DNA of 64,000 nucleotides from Panicum virgatum (GCF_016808335.1 NC_053142.1:39971674-40035673), one strand, 5' to 3'; positions 9,714-21,197 are shown, counted from the stretch's first letter. Numbers and translations are program-made. Notes: generated by a model not told the origin, from the sequence alone.

Positions 9714-11958
9714 CTATGATGTTGCACCTCTTTTTTGGACTTCCTCGATATTCTTGCAACACCAATACCTCTGGCCAAAAGTCTCGTAATCACGAGATAT
9801 GTTCGGAACACAACGCATCTGGCAATAGCAATCGGGTGGCTCTACACCTTTTGGCCATACCTTGCAATCTGTAATACATCTATTGGGATCGTTAGGAGAG
9901 GGTTCTAAATTAGCCTCCATTTCCCGACGGAAAGCTGCCCGAGAGAATGAGGATCTCATAGCCATTTGTTTGGGCTAACTAAAAATATGTGGAACCTGAA
10001 TTGCAAGCTTGTGTAAATAGGCATTTTTAAATGCCGCCTCCATGTACTCGGTAATCTTGTATCCGTAAACTTTCCGATTATCAGCCATATCTTTCTCTAC
10101 CACAGCGTACCGGTCCCTAAAGTACTCGCAAGTGCGATACAAGAACTCCACGATCCCAACAAGTGGCAGCGATCTGACACCACGCAGCACCCAATTGTAC
10201 ACCTCAGCTAGGTTCGTAGTCATTATACCGTACCTAGCGCCTCCTTCATCAAATAGTAAAGCTCATTTCTCTTTGGGCTCATGCTCAATCCACTTCGAGA
10301 ATGTCTTAATTGTCCTTCTCCTTTTGCGCCTGACATTCGGACCGTCCAAGCCGACGTCTTCAAGTGATACCTGGCCGTCCTCCTCTGTATTGACAGGTCT
10401 CTTCGAAAGCTCTGTTGTCTGCTTCTTTGTCAGCTCATCCAATTTTTTCCACAGCAAGTTGAATTTTCTTTCCTGATTCTGGCTGCATAACCGCTTGAAC
10501 AGCTTCATAAGGGCTTTGTTCTTGAATTGGTTATGAAAGTTTGCCCCCATATGTCTCATGCACCACCTACTCTTTAGGTACGGCCATAGTGCAGGCCTAC
10601 GACGCTCAGTACTACCATTCTGTATGTCATCAATTGCTTGTAAGATACTCTTGTGCCGGTCATGAATCAAACACACGTTCTCTACATCTTTCACAATCAT
10701 CTGCTTCACCCTCTGTAGAAACCAATACCTACTATCCCTTGATTCTTTCTCCACGAAAGCAATTGCCAAAGGCAATAATTGCCTGTTACCATCAGCTGCA
10801 ACAGATGTGAGGATTGTGTCTTTATACCTTCCTGTCAAAAATGTCACATCTATACAAATGACAGGCCGGCAGTGCGGAAACGTCTCAATGCAAGCCCCAA
10901 AGCCAAGAACGACCGTTGCAGTACCTGCTTCCCGGGCTTCTGGGCACATAGATACGTTTTCAAGTCGTAGTAGCTTCCAGGATTTCTAAGACATATGGTC
11001 TGTAGCAGTGCCGGCATATTATGATACGAAGCTTCATACGTCCCCCACCTCATCTCCAGCGCTTTCTGCTTCGCTCTGTAAGCTTTGTTGTAGCTAATTT
11101 TATATTTAAACTCCTCAACAGCATAAATAATTGACTTCGGTTCATAACTAGGATTGTCCACGATCAAATGGTACATGTAGTTAGCTATGAAACCGGCATT
11201 GAGGTTGCGGTGCTGTGGTTCTAATTGCTCAAGCAGGCATATGTGCTCCACAATTTTTCTAACCTCTCAGAAATCCTGTCACTTTCCCTTAGAAGCATAT
11301 ATTCTGAATGAGCATTCGCTTCGCACACAACGCACGTCATACGCTCTCGGACTGCTCTTTACTACTTTGAACTGTCTTTGCAAAGATAGGGTGAACCACC
11401 GTTTTACAGCTTCCTTCATATTGTCACTATTGGCATACACTGAACCGATGCATACCTCATTTTTTTTTACTCCCAAAGGACCGCTTCACCTTTATTTACA
11501 TTTAATTTTGAAAAATCATACCCGGACCACTTCTGTGGGACATGATAATCATCATCATCATCATCATCCGAGGAGTCGTCATCCATTGCATGGTTATGCT
11601 GTTCACCCTCTCTCTGAAACTCTTCAACTATCTCGGGAATATGTTCCCCCACATCAGCCTCACCAGTTGCTTGACGAGGTTCGTGTGAAGCATTTGTACC
11701 ATCTTCAACAATCTCAAGTTCAGCACCTTCTTCATGAGGTTCATGCATCGTCTCCGGATCTTCCGATACTATATTTCCCTGGCCTCCATGTTCTCCACCC
11801 ACTTCAGTACTAAACCTAACCTTCTCGAAAGCTTGAACAAACAATGCAAGCGGTAACCCTCGGCTAGTACTTATATTAACATAGTTCCTCCAGTTTTGCG
11901 TCCCTTCAAGCGGTAATAGCTCCCAAAACACTGATTCTCTTCGACTGACCACTGCCAT
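9714..11958 (-). pseudogene. MuDR/MULE transposase relic
   Basis: Read from 11958 downward, an acidic N-terminal region (Asp/Glu/Ser-rich, DDDDDDD near 11550) leads to the MuDR DNA-binding domain (EAVKRWFTLSLQRQFKVVKS). The MULE catalytic region follows, with VICIDVTFLTGRYKD and the CMRH of RWCMRHMGANF, then MTTNLAEVYNWVLRGVRSLP, and finally a GRF-like finger (PPDCYCQMRC, FGQRYWCC). Breaks seen: a frameshift at an A-run near 11461-11470; TGA stops near 11277 and 11262; a frameshift near 10900; TGA near 10261; and TAG near 9976. The three TGA codons sit where relatives have Trp. No SWIM finger is visible between the catalytic part and the GRF part, so an internal change is likely. It cannot make a complete transposase as written. 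Confidence 0.88.
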
Positions 11959-12479
11959 GACCGTGATCTCATGTTCATCTCGATTAAGCCCGAAAGCTTT
12001 AAATAGCCAATTGGATATTGAAATCCAAGTTCTTTCTCTTGCTCTGGGTAATTTTTTTTGTGATCGAGCTAAACTCTGTCAAATCTACCCCTTCAGGACC
12101 ATATCTAACTTCTCCTGACCCGTAGAATACTTGAAAATACAAATCATCTGACATGCCTGCCAAAATTTGCGCCAGTGAATTTTTCTATTATTTTGTGAAG
12201 TCAAATTCAGACTACTGTCTAAATATTAACAATATTTTCTACCCACATTTCAATTAAATAAGTAATGTATGTGAGCAGCTGATATTACTGTGCTAACCAT
12301 TCAAATCTAAAACCAATATAATTTTAAAACAAGTATCTTAATTTTTAAAACATGTACCATTCAAATAAGTAATGTGTGTAATTAATTTTTAATATGTACC
12401 TTAAGTTTTTCCTTTGAATTTTTGTAACGGACTAATAGTCCTACTATTTGTATCTAAAATAATATAACTTACTAATAGT

Positions 12480-12680
12480 TCTAGCAAACTAATATTCTAA
12501 GTTCAACTCATTAATATTTAAACTAATAATCATATTTAAATTAATAATATCTAAATTAATAATTCAACTCACTAATATTTAAACTAATAATCCTATTTCA
12601 ACTAATAATCATATTTAAACTATTACGGAGTATTATCTAAACTAATAATTCAACTCACTAATATTTAAACTAATAATCGT
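12480..12680. repeat. AT-rich tandem repeat, ACTAATATTTAAACTAATAATC type
   Basis: Several imperfect copies of a unit of about 20-28 bp, with core AATATTTAAACTAATAATC, run head to tail between about 12499 and 12680. They lie just before an abrupt switch to GC-rich sequence with repeated GGCGGCGCGCGGG at 12683-12800. All of this lies inside the MULE. Confidence 0.7.
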
Positions 12681-13338
12681 ACCGGGGGGCGAGCGGCGGC
12701 GTGCGGGCAGCGGCCCACACCTACCGCGCATCGGTCGAGTGCGGGGACGAGCGGCGGCGCGCGGGCGGTGGGGACGAGCGGCGGCGCGCGGGGGAAGGGC
12801 GAGCGCCGTCGGGGCGGCTCAGCGCACGGGGGAGGGGGCTCAGGCCGGACCGCGGTCAGATTTTAAGGGGGGGCACTTACCGCCGGATACCCGCTATCGC
12901 CGTTTGAACCGGCGGGGCGCTTACCGCCGGACCATTTGACGGTAGGCCTCACCTACCACCGTTTCATTCGGCGGTAAGTCGCAGGCCCACGTCGGCCCAT
13001 TTACCGCCGGCGATACGGCTTTAGGCAGTGGGCCCAAGCACCTACCGCCGGTTCATCCGACGGTAACTTCATTCCGCCAGATCAACCGGCGTCAGGATGA
13101 CAAATTTGTAAAAAAAAATTCAGCATATATTTTTGAAAATTCGAAAAAAAATAATATAAAAATTAAAAAATTCTCCAATTGGAATTTCACCATATCGACC
13201 ATTCCATTCCATTTCCCCCCATCCCTCAAAAAAAAAATCCATTTGCCCCCTTTGCCTTGCCTCCCGCGTTATCCGAAATACCTGGCGAAGCACACACCTC
13301 ACTCCGTCGAGAACCCGAAGCAGAACTACACCGCACCA

Positions 13339-13973
13339 ATGGCAGCGCGCCTCGCCGTCCAGGCTCCGTCCGCGAGCCTGCCACGGGCCGGGAACACGTC
13401 CCCTGGCCCCAAGCCGCCGCCGAGCAACAGCGTGCAGCAGAAGCCAGCCGCCACCAGCCGCAGGCTAGCGGCGGCGTCGGCGGCTGCGCTCGTGGCGTCC
13501 CGGCTGCTGGCGCCCGCGGCGAGCAGCGCCGCCGCCGGCGCCGGCGCGTTCGACCTGCGCATCACGCTGCCGGAGCAGTCCAGCGAGGAGGCCGAGGCGG
13601 TGGTGCGGGTCCACGCGCGGAACCTGCTGCGGGTGAAGCCGCTCGCCGACGCCGGGGCGTGGCGGGAGCTGCAGGCGGCGCTGCGCGCCAGCGCGTCCAA
13701 CCTCAAGCAGGACCTCTACGCCATCATCCAGGCGAGGCCCGCGGGGCAGCGCCCCGACCTCCGCAGGCTCTACTCCGACCTCTTCAACAGCGTCACCAGC
13801 GTCAGTGCTCGCCTCGCCTCGCCTCGCCACCGAGAGTTTGATTGCTCATCCAGTTCAGATGTTGTTGCGTGCAGATGGACTACGCGGCCAGAGACAAGGA
13901 CGAGGTCCACGTGCAGGAATACTACAGCAAGATGGCCTCTGCCCTCGAGGAAATTTTCGCCAAGATCATGTAG
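13339..13973 (+). CDS. PQL3: PQL3-like (PsbQ-like protein 3), thylakoid lumen
   Basis: Two exons, 13339-13800 and 13875-13973 (donor GTCAGT, acceptor TGCAG), give 186 residues, close to the usual length of PQL3 proteins. Residues 1-40 are Ser/Ala/Pro-rich, like a chloroplast transit peptide. SRRLAAASAAALVAS (40-54) gives a twin-arginine plus hydrophobic stretch, followed by an Ala-rich cleavage region (about 60-70), as expected for Tat import into the thylakoid lumen. Residues 75-186 form the four-helix PsbQ-like domain (NLKQDLYAIIQARP, LRRLYSDLFNSVTS, MDYAARDKDEVHVQEYY). Relatives are linked to the chloroplast NDH complex. The ATG is the first after the MULE boundary, with CACCAATGG context. 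The MULE ends at 13173, so only about 160 bp of the original upstream sequence remains next to the gene. Confidence 0.88.
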
Positions 13974-14403
13974 TTGCTCATGCGTTTATCTAGGATAGAC
14001 GGAGAATGGATTTTTTACCCTCTTCAAAAAGAAGAAGAAAAATTAGGAACTCACATTCGCATGCAGGGAGCAACAAATGGCGACCGGCAAAAAGGCTTTC
14101 ATTCTTGCAATGTAGCTAGTTTTGTTTTTAAGGTACTATTTAGCTACTAGTTCTTGTGAACTTCCTCTGCTACATCTATTTACCCTAGCATCTTAAGGAG
14201 GAACACAGAAGAATCATAGTTATTTACAGGTGCAGCAAGTCCAGAAAAACTGCAGGTCCTGAAACCCTCGCTGTTCAGCCACCAATGTTCAAGGCACCGT
14301 TCCATGGATGTGAGCAAAATGAAGTAGTAGTTCTCCATACGTTCCATGGATCTACGGATAAAAGTCTGAAAGTCTGCTTATACTGAAACCTGCTGGCAGT
14401 GGC

Positions 14404-17400
14404 CTACCATCCTCTTGGTTCCTCCTTCAAATTGCTGCTTCCAAGAATTTGATCCTAAGAGGGAACCATAAATTGGGTGTCAAGAACCACACAAGTGTAT
14501 TATGAAGTTCAAGAAAATTAATGAAAGAACCTGACATACAAGCTAAAACACTGTCTTCTGAATGGTTTCTGGTATAGTGTCAATTGGCGAAAGGCGCTTC
14601 AAATTCTTACCATTGAAATGCCAGGAAGCACGAAGCTAGCAAGACCTTCATTCACTGAGACGCGAAGCGGAGGCATTTTGGTACTCATTCCAGGCAGTTG
14701 AGTCGTGCTGTTTATAGAAAAAAGCATCATTAGCAGCAGGAGACGTGGCAGTATCCACAAAAGCAAAACTTTTCAAGCACAACTCTAATCTTCTTACACG
14801 TGAACTGCAAAGGCATTTGAGATAAGATAATGCTTACATATGTAGAATATCATTAATGTTCCTTCTTGCCTGACAGAAGAGATCAATGTTGTTCTGAGCC
14901 TGCAAGGGAGAATAAAGATAACTACAAAATAATGCTAGGGGGCATATTATGGAGGAAAAGGTAATGCTTCAGATGCAGTTTAACTAAAATTGTGGGGAAT
15001 GGGGATTATGCTATACTAAAAAAATTAAGCTTTTCTAATCAGTCATGCATTTCCTCCCAATATAGAAGAATATAAATGATGAATAAACGAACTGTAAACA
15101 GAGTAAAGTAGCGAAGGAGTGCTATACAAACCTGAAATGTCCGAATATTTGTTTCTATTTGAATAAGAAGCTGATTATTTTCCTCCAGTAGATGATGTAC
15201 TGGACGATCTATCTCAGAGGCTACATGATGGGAAAGCATGGTCATGTTATATTACAGAAGCATTGGCTAAATCTTGCCGAAATTTAGGACATGAATCTGC
15301 TATACTGTACTACTGAAATCTATGAGGATCTCAAGCGCAATTTATTTGACAAAACTCCGCAGGTCACAAAATCAATTGATTTACAGTATGTAGTTAACCA
15401 AGGGCGAAATGGCAGGCTACATGTTGGAATGTAGTTTCAAGTGAATCCTGGGAAGTCTACTGAACATTTTGACAGGATCAATATATACAGTTATCTTTGC
15501 AGTTTAATAGAATTTTGCTTCTAAGTCTTTGGCCTCTTTTCCAGGTAATACTAGAAAATACTACAAGGCAGTGTAATCCCAAATTTGCTCTAACAAGTTC
15601 CACGTTACCCAAAGCAACTCCCATGCATGTTCTTGAACAGTAAACATCCAAAGTGTCTAACGTCCTTTTTATCTCTTTCTGTTACTTGACACAAGAAACT
15701 GTGACAAATATATACGGCAATATGCATCCAAGACTTACAGTTAAAAATATATGCATTCAACAATATATTAAATATCAAGCTCCAATGGAGTTCCTACCTG
15801 CGATAAACTTAGCAATGGAGTCAATAATAAGTCAAATAGTTCAGTCACTCAAGTATTTAGCAGTATTTACCCTCTGAAAGTGAAAATTTTAAATGCCAGA
15901 GTATAATATTGATAATGGCACGTGACAGCAGTTAACAGCAGATAACAAGAAACAGAGTAGATAAATGGAAGCAATCAATTAGACCTGATACACAAGTGAC
16001 CTACCAACCTCCAGATAGAAATAGATTGTTTTGAACATTATGTGGCACAAATGAATTGGTTCTCATGCCAGTTTGAAGAGGATGATTTGCTCCCCATAGT
16101 GCAGGCTCTACAAATTTATCCTGAGAAACAACCATAACCGGCACCAGTAAAAAATGTGTGAACATAAGTGGCATATGAATAGAGCAGATAAATAACTGAA
16201 ATGGCATATATTGACATTTGCTATACTTTTCATCCCCTTCAAAATTGGTTTTTGAAAAGCACCCTAGCTTTTCAAAGTGAATCATTGTATGTTTTTTTGT
16301 CTAATCATTGGAAGAAAATAAAAGGAGAACAATAAGGAACCAAGTCCATCAAACAGAAAAGGGTAGTGATACCTTTCTTTCTTTTATATTTCTGCCAGTA
16401 TGGTGTTCTTGGGGCTTCCTTCGTCTTGTATTTACTTTCTTCTACAAGATTTACAAATTATTGGTATTACTGATATTAAATAAAATGAGGAAAACAGTTA
16501 AGTCAGATATAAAGTGCACATTTAAGAAAATAAATATTGGTGCATAAATGCATCTGTCTTTGTTATTTAACTACCTATGTTCCTGATGAAACTTAAAAAA
16601 AATATAAACTTACTTCTTGATAAAATATATATCGAAAGAACAAGTTATCCTACCTTAGTTTTGAGATCTGAATAGTACAATACCCATTATCAATCAAAAT
16701 GAATATGTAAGTAGGGGTCTGTTTATGTTAGGAATAGAACTATTGCAACTAACAAACATATGGAACCAAAAAGGTGGAATACTGCCAACTAAGAGATGCA
16801 TGCTTTGTCATCCTGTCTCTTGATAACCCATCCTTTTTTTTCTTCAAAAATAAAAAATCAACTGCAATAGAATAATAGACTAAAATGATACTGATTGCCA
16901 ACTCATGTCTCACTATGATCATGGTCCAAAATGCAAAATTCTATTGTTTATATAGATTGAGAATAAGTTTGTCTATCATTCATACTAGTAGACACACACA
17001 CATGGTAATTGGAATTCTACTTAGATCAATCTTCAGATGTAGTCTAAGTTTTGGAATGATAAGTCAAAAAAACAGATCAAGGAAGGAAGGAACCACGTAT
17101 GCTTATACCCACGGAAGTGATTGATTATTAACGAACATTTTGCACAGGTTGCATATATTAAGTGTTCATGCAAAGGCCCTCAAAAAAAAAGTGTTCATGC
17201 AAAGCAGCTGCCTGCTGACCCGGGCATTGCGTACCTTAGCGGATAGCATCCTTATAATCAGAAAGAAAAATAAGGAATATCACTGTACAAATATCTGTAG
17301 AGATTACAGCAGGCTGCTTACCCCTACCCACTGGCACCTCATGGCGACGTCTCTTACCGTCTTGTTCGGTAATGATGCTGCTATCTTTATATACTTCATG

Positions 17401-17963
17401 ATGCCTTGTTCATGAACATATCTTATAGTTTTTCATGATTGTACACCAAAGAAAACAAAGGGAAACACGTTAGCAATGAATTAATCAATGGTTTCAAACT
17501 TCAATGAGTGATAGAAAATTATGTGGCACGTTGTTCGCGTAATCAGAATCCATTGGACACAGAATTGAGACAAAATTCAACAAAGCAACAACAGAGGCCA
17601 CACGTTCCGAAAGGAACAGAATTATAAAACAGTAGGTATGCATATGATAGGTGAGAAAGCTTACTTATCCAGGCCATCTCTCAGAATTTGAAGCTCAAGA
17701 TGTGTCCAATCTGCAGCCAGCGGCCCTCCGTATTTGAGGTTCTGCCCTGGATCAGCTGGCATATTAGATGAACCAGTGGAAACAACCACTGAAGGTGTGG
17801 TGCTCAACATCCCCACACTGGCATCCATCCCAGTGGAACAACCCAGGTACGTTGGCATGCCTCCAGACCCACTAGTGGTTGCACTTGTCTGAAATGAAAC
17901 TACATGCTGGTTGCAGAGTGACTGGGAAAATGCCCCAAAATTCATATTAGGATCGTCTGCCAT
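14404..17963 (-). CDS. Myb/SANT-like domain protein, 292 aa, eight coding exons
   Basis: Exons in transcription order are 17963-17665, 17421-17322, 16441-16373, 16120-16009, 15220-15132, 14899-14838, 14707-14611 and 14454-14404. All introns are GT..AG and the phases join without a break, giving 292 residues. The N terminus (MADDPNMNFGAF) is Ser/Gly/Thr-rich. Residues about 83-134 form one Myb/SANT-like domain (ADWTHLELQILRDGL, then KYIKIAASLPNKTVRDVAMR). A basic stretch (RRRKPQEHHTGRNIKERK) could act as a nuclear signal. A helical segment with HHLLEENNQLLIQIETNI may be a coiled coil. I know relatives only as uncharacterised plant Myb-like proteins, so DNA or chromatin binding is inferred. A 5' untranslated exon joins at an acceptor at 18010-18011. 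The 3' end faces PQL3, with 430 bp between the stop codons. Confidence 0.85.
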
Positions 17964-18740
17964 TTGCAGGCACAACAGATTTTCCAGAACAGCTTCAGAA
18001 ATTTCCAGCCTAAAGGAAGCTCCCCAAGCTCCAAACAATTAAAGAAATGCCAGTATCAGGTGAGGAGGTCCGATCAACTAGCTACAGGATGGTCTTTCAA
18101 AAACTAGCTACAGGTTCCACTGCATTTTCGCACAACCTGGACGAGTTTGGTGCCCAGTGCTCCAAGAACCTGCAGATGATATTAAATATGTTGACAGAAA
18201 GTTAGCCTTCGAAACAAATAGATTGGACTTCAAAGTTCTGTCAATTCTGTGACTAACGGAATTTCCATAGACGCACGAGGAACACAACACTGGAGAACAT
18301 TACATGATCAAATCGGTATGCAAAATCCGGCATAACTGAGTAGTCTGCATGCAAAATCCTCGAAACAACAAAGGTAAGCCCATCAAAAAAACTGATAATG
18401 AAAAGGTAATTGTGGACAGGGACCTGGCCAACCTACCCCTGCAGTTCGTAAGTACTAGAAAATGACCTAGAAAATCCAAATCTAGAAGCGATAATCATTA
18501 GTTGTACATAAAAGTCGGACACCCTCCAATCAAACGCGGCCGTACGATAGCCATGCAAAACCCTGTCAAGGAACTGAATTTTCACGCTGGGAGTTCATGC
18601 CAAACCCAAAACTTTTAACCGCGAGAGAGTACCAATCCAAGAAAAACACTTTGAAAGGGACGGCGGGCGGCCCCGATCCTACGGGAACCAGATCAAACAA
18701 GAAGCACGGGCGAAACAAGAATCCTGCTCAGCAAACTTAC

Positions 18741-18960
18741 CCGGCCCAAATCCGATCTACTTTCTGCTCTCGCGCGGCAGCACGCAGGAACCCTCACCGG
18801 AGAAGCCAAAGCCCCAGCCGGTTCGATCCTCGCCTGCCTCCTCCTCCCCCGGGGTGCGCGTTGGATCGTGTGGTGCGGCGGTGTGCTTGGTGGCGACGGT
18901 GGTGGTGGTGGTGGTGGTGGAGTGCAGTTTGCTTCTTTAAATGGTGCCGCGCAGCTTTGC
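18741..18960 (-). promoter_or_regulatory. Probable 5' UTR exon and promoter of the Myb-like gene
   Basis: On the minus strand a strong donor GTAAGT begins at 18740, next to GC-rich sequence. It would pair with the acceptor at 18010-18011, just upstream of the start codon exon. A TTTAAA motif lies near 18931-18936 on the same strand and could be the TATA element. The transcription start is not known. Confidence 0.45.
18898..18920. repeat. (GGT)n microsatellite
   Basis: About seven to eight GGT units lie between the putative TATA-like motif and the 5' UTR exon of the Myb-like gene, where length changes could affect promoter spacing. Confidence 0.9.
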
Positions 18961-19249
18961 GCGCTCCAATGGGAGGGCCGGGGAGAGGCCAGCCGAAAAA
19001 GCGGCGGCCCCGCCGCAGCAGTGAGCCGTATATGCCCTTCCCTCACTCTGGCCTCTCCAAAAGCAGAGGTCGTGTGCCGATTTAACAACTTGCACACGCA
19101 AAAAGAATCTGAGATCGAGGGAAGGAGGCCGTCTCTGTTGGAATGGAATTCACCAGAGCCTGGAGCAGCTGCCTGGTGCTCTGCTGCTGATACGGGCGGG
19201 GGGAGGGGAAGCCACCGGCGGCAGCGGCAGTGGCCGCCGAACAATAATT

Positions 19250-20757
19250 GCCACTATTGGTCTCCAGCCTAGGCTGCCCCTCGTCTTCCCCTTTCCTCTC
19301 TCGGTTAGTTCCCTTCCAGCAGCTCTCATGCCAGGAAAGCAACACGCCCATGCTATTTAAAAAATCCAAACTTTTTTTTTCTCAGTTTTGGACTTTCCGG
19401 CTCAGCCTGACATTGCGGTTTTTGTGTGTTCGTTTTCATAATCCTTGTTACGTCCAACCAAGAGCATAAAAGGTGAATTCTTTAAAAAAAACATATTAGG
19501 TGAAGGCAAAAGTAAACTAAGAAGCAATAATATACATTTTTTCTCGAATACGCAAAAGAACTGTGTATCTTTGTATTAAGAGAGAAAGAGTAGTCCAATT
19601 GCAAAGAGGCGCTCCAAACCTTGGACTAGAGCAAGGAATGCACGAACTAAAAGTAAATTAAATTACTGATAACACAAGGGCAATATACACTTTTTTGCTA
19701 ATTAGACTTCCATTTTCTTCTCCTGATAAAAATCTTTTCTTCTCCTAAAAAAACTTTTGTTCTCACTGGGCTGCCAAATCCTTTCGATGTAATGTGGTTG
19801 TTGGTCAGCACATTTGTACTGCTTTTCTTAAAAAAGGAAAAGTTGCGAGGAAGTACTTATTTAATTGATGATCATGCTATCCGTATTAGTACTCCTCCGA
19901 GTTGGTAGCTTGTGTGAATCTAAATTCCTCTTTTAGAGAAATTTCAACTATAATTAAACAAGCCCCCTCCAGCTCTGTAACTCCAGGATTTTGTCGAAGA
20001 CAATTTGCAAGAGGACGTTTATTCCATCAAAAATCATGTTCTCTTACTGTGTAGTTAATTTCTTGTGTGAATAGATTTTTCTCTTTCGAGGGGCAAATTC
20101 AACTAGACTTATACATGCTCCTCCAGTTTGGTAGCTTAAGGATTTGCGCAATTAGTATTTTATAACTTCCCCATCAGCTCGTAAATTTTTTCAATTATGG
20201 AATGGAACTTTCAAATGGATGTCAACGAACTAGAAAATAAATCTTACATGTAGAGAAATAAATATCACTGAAATATTTTGAGCTAAGGAGAGAATATGCA
20301 TGCATGCATGATGACAAATGTATGGATTCTACTAGGAGATCAGGAGGAAGAGAGAGGACACCTGGACACGAGAAAATATTAAGGGGGGCGATTAAAAGAC
20401 ATGAACCTCAATGAAACCTGGGTGCGGTTTGCATTAATATCTAAGATCCCGTTCTGATTGTTGCTTCAGCTTTCCGGATTTTTTTTTTGAGATTGGCTTT
20501 CCGGACTTTTAGTCAGGCATCACGTTAACTGTTGGATACATTGGTCTGGCACACCCTCTAGAATCCAATTCTCTCCGCTTGGTCCAAAGATATCAGCGAC
20601 CTATTTTCTTCCACCAAAAAAATGCGGTAATAATAGTGTGTAATACCTACATGTGCCATATCAGATGCCTTGGGAGTGGAAGATGGGTCCATATCTCCAA
20701 AAAGACTTCAGCTATAAGCTAAAAGTAGTTTTTTTATTTTAGGTAATGACTCTATTC
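19250..20757. other. Intergenic AT-rich sequence
   Basis: No gene is seen. There are several short motif repeats (for example AACTAGACTT and TCAACTATAATT variants at about 19940-20160) and many small indel-like T/A runs. It is probably degraded repeat sequence plus the promoter side of the Myb-like gene. Confidence 0.4.
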
Positions 20758-20795
20758 AAGCCGGCCGTATTTTTGCTCCTCGAAACGGCCGGCTT
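20758..20795. repeat. Perfect 11-bp hairpin, AAGCCGGCCGT
   Basis: AAGCCGGCCGT (20758-20768) is followed after 16 bases by its exact complement ACGGCCGGCTT (20785-20795). The GC-rich stem stands out from AT-rich surroundings. A partly similar ACGGCCGGCCGTA motif lies at about 24297-24309. Confidence 0.8.
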
Positions 20796-20897
20796 ATCCA
20801 TCTTCCATTATTGATCAGACACTCCCAGGCATCTTCCTCTTCATAGTTCATTCACACACACGCATGCAAACACACTGCTCTCTCCCCATCCTTCGAT

Positions 20898-21197
20898 TTG
20901 TTCATCAAACTCCGGTGGAATCATGGCCGCGGCCGGCGACGAGCCGACGACACAAGGTTCTCCTCCTCCTCCTCCTCCACCGCGCCGCTCTACTATGGTG
21001 CCCCACCCTCCTCCCAGTCCTTCGGCAGTGGAGGCTACGATGCTCAGCTGTACGGCGCGACCTACGGCGCCTCGCCGCCCTTGTTCGCTCCTCCCTACGA
21101 CGCGCCGCCGCACTCGTCCGCGCCATTGGGACCTGTAGCCTGTATCTCCTTCCTCCTCCTCCTCCTCCTCCTCCTCCTCCTCCTCCTCCTCGTCTAA
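20898..21197 (+). other. Uncertain small ORF with triplet repeats
   Basis: Two overlapping plus frames are open. One begins at 20923 (MAAAGDEPTTQGS). The other holds APLYYGAPPSSQSFGSGGYD and then poly-Leu from a (TCC)n run at 21150-21191. The first frame's start joined to the second frame's Ser-run looks natural, which suggests a shift inside a TCC repeat at about 20960-20977. I do not recognise the product. It may be a broken gene fragment. Confidence 0.25.

Larger units (their letters stand above)
7466..13173. mobile_element. Mutator-like element (MULE), 5.7 kb
   Basis: A perfect 9-bp duplication TCCAATTGG lies at 7457-7465 and 13174-13182. Terminal inverted repeats of about 100 bp (7466-7565 and 13075-13173) share the core CAAAAATATATGCTGAATTT and end near TCATCC. 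Both subterminal zones are packed with TACCGCCGG-type motifs in both orientations. The interior carries a minus-strand transposase relic (9714-11958) and a plus-strand GRF-finger relic (8447-9056), convergently arranged. Size, long inverted ends and the 9-bp duplication are hallmarks of Mutator. The coding regions are broken, so the element is probably immobile on its own. Its right end lies 165 bp upstream of the PQL3-like ATG. Confidence 0.92.

Noticed and set aside
12701..12939. Small frames with GGCGGCGCGCGGG repeats
   Set aside because: They are GC-rich subterminal MULE sequence with tandem motifs, not a gene.
13179..13841. Alternative plus frame and two minus frames over PQL3
   Set aside because: They are GC-driven shadows; only the frame from 13339 gives a PsbQ-like protein with a lumen signal and proper splicing.
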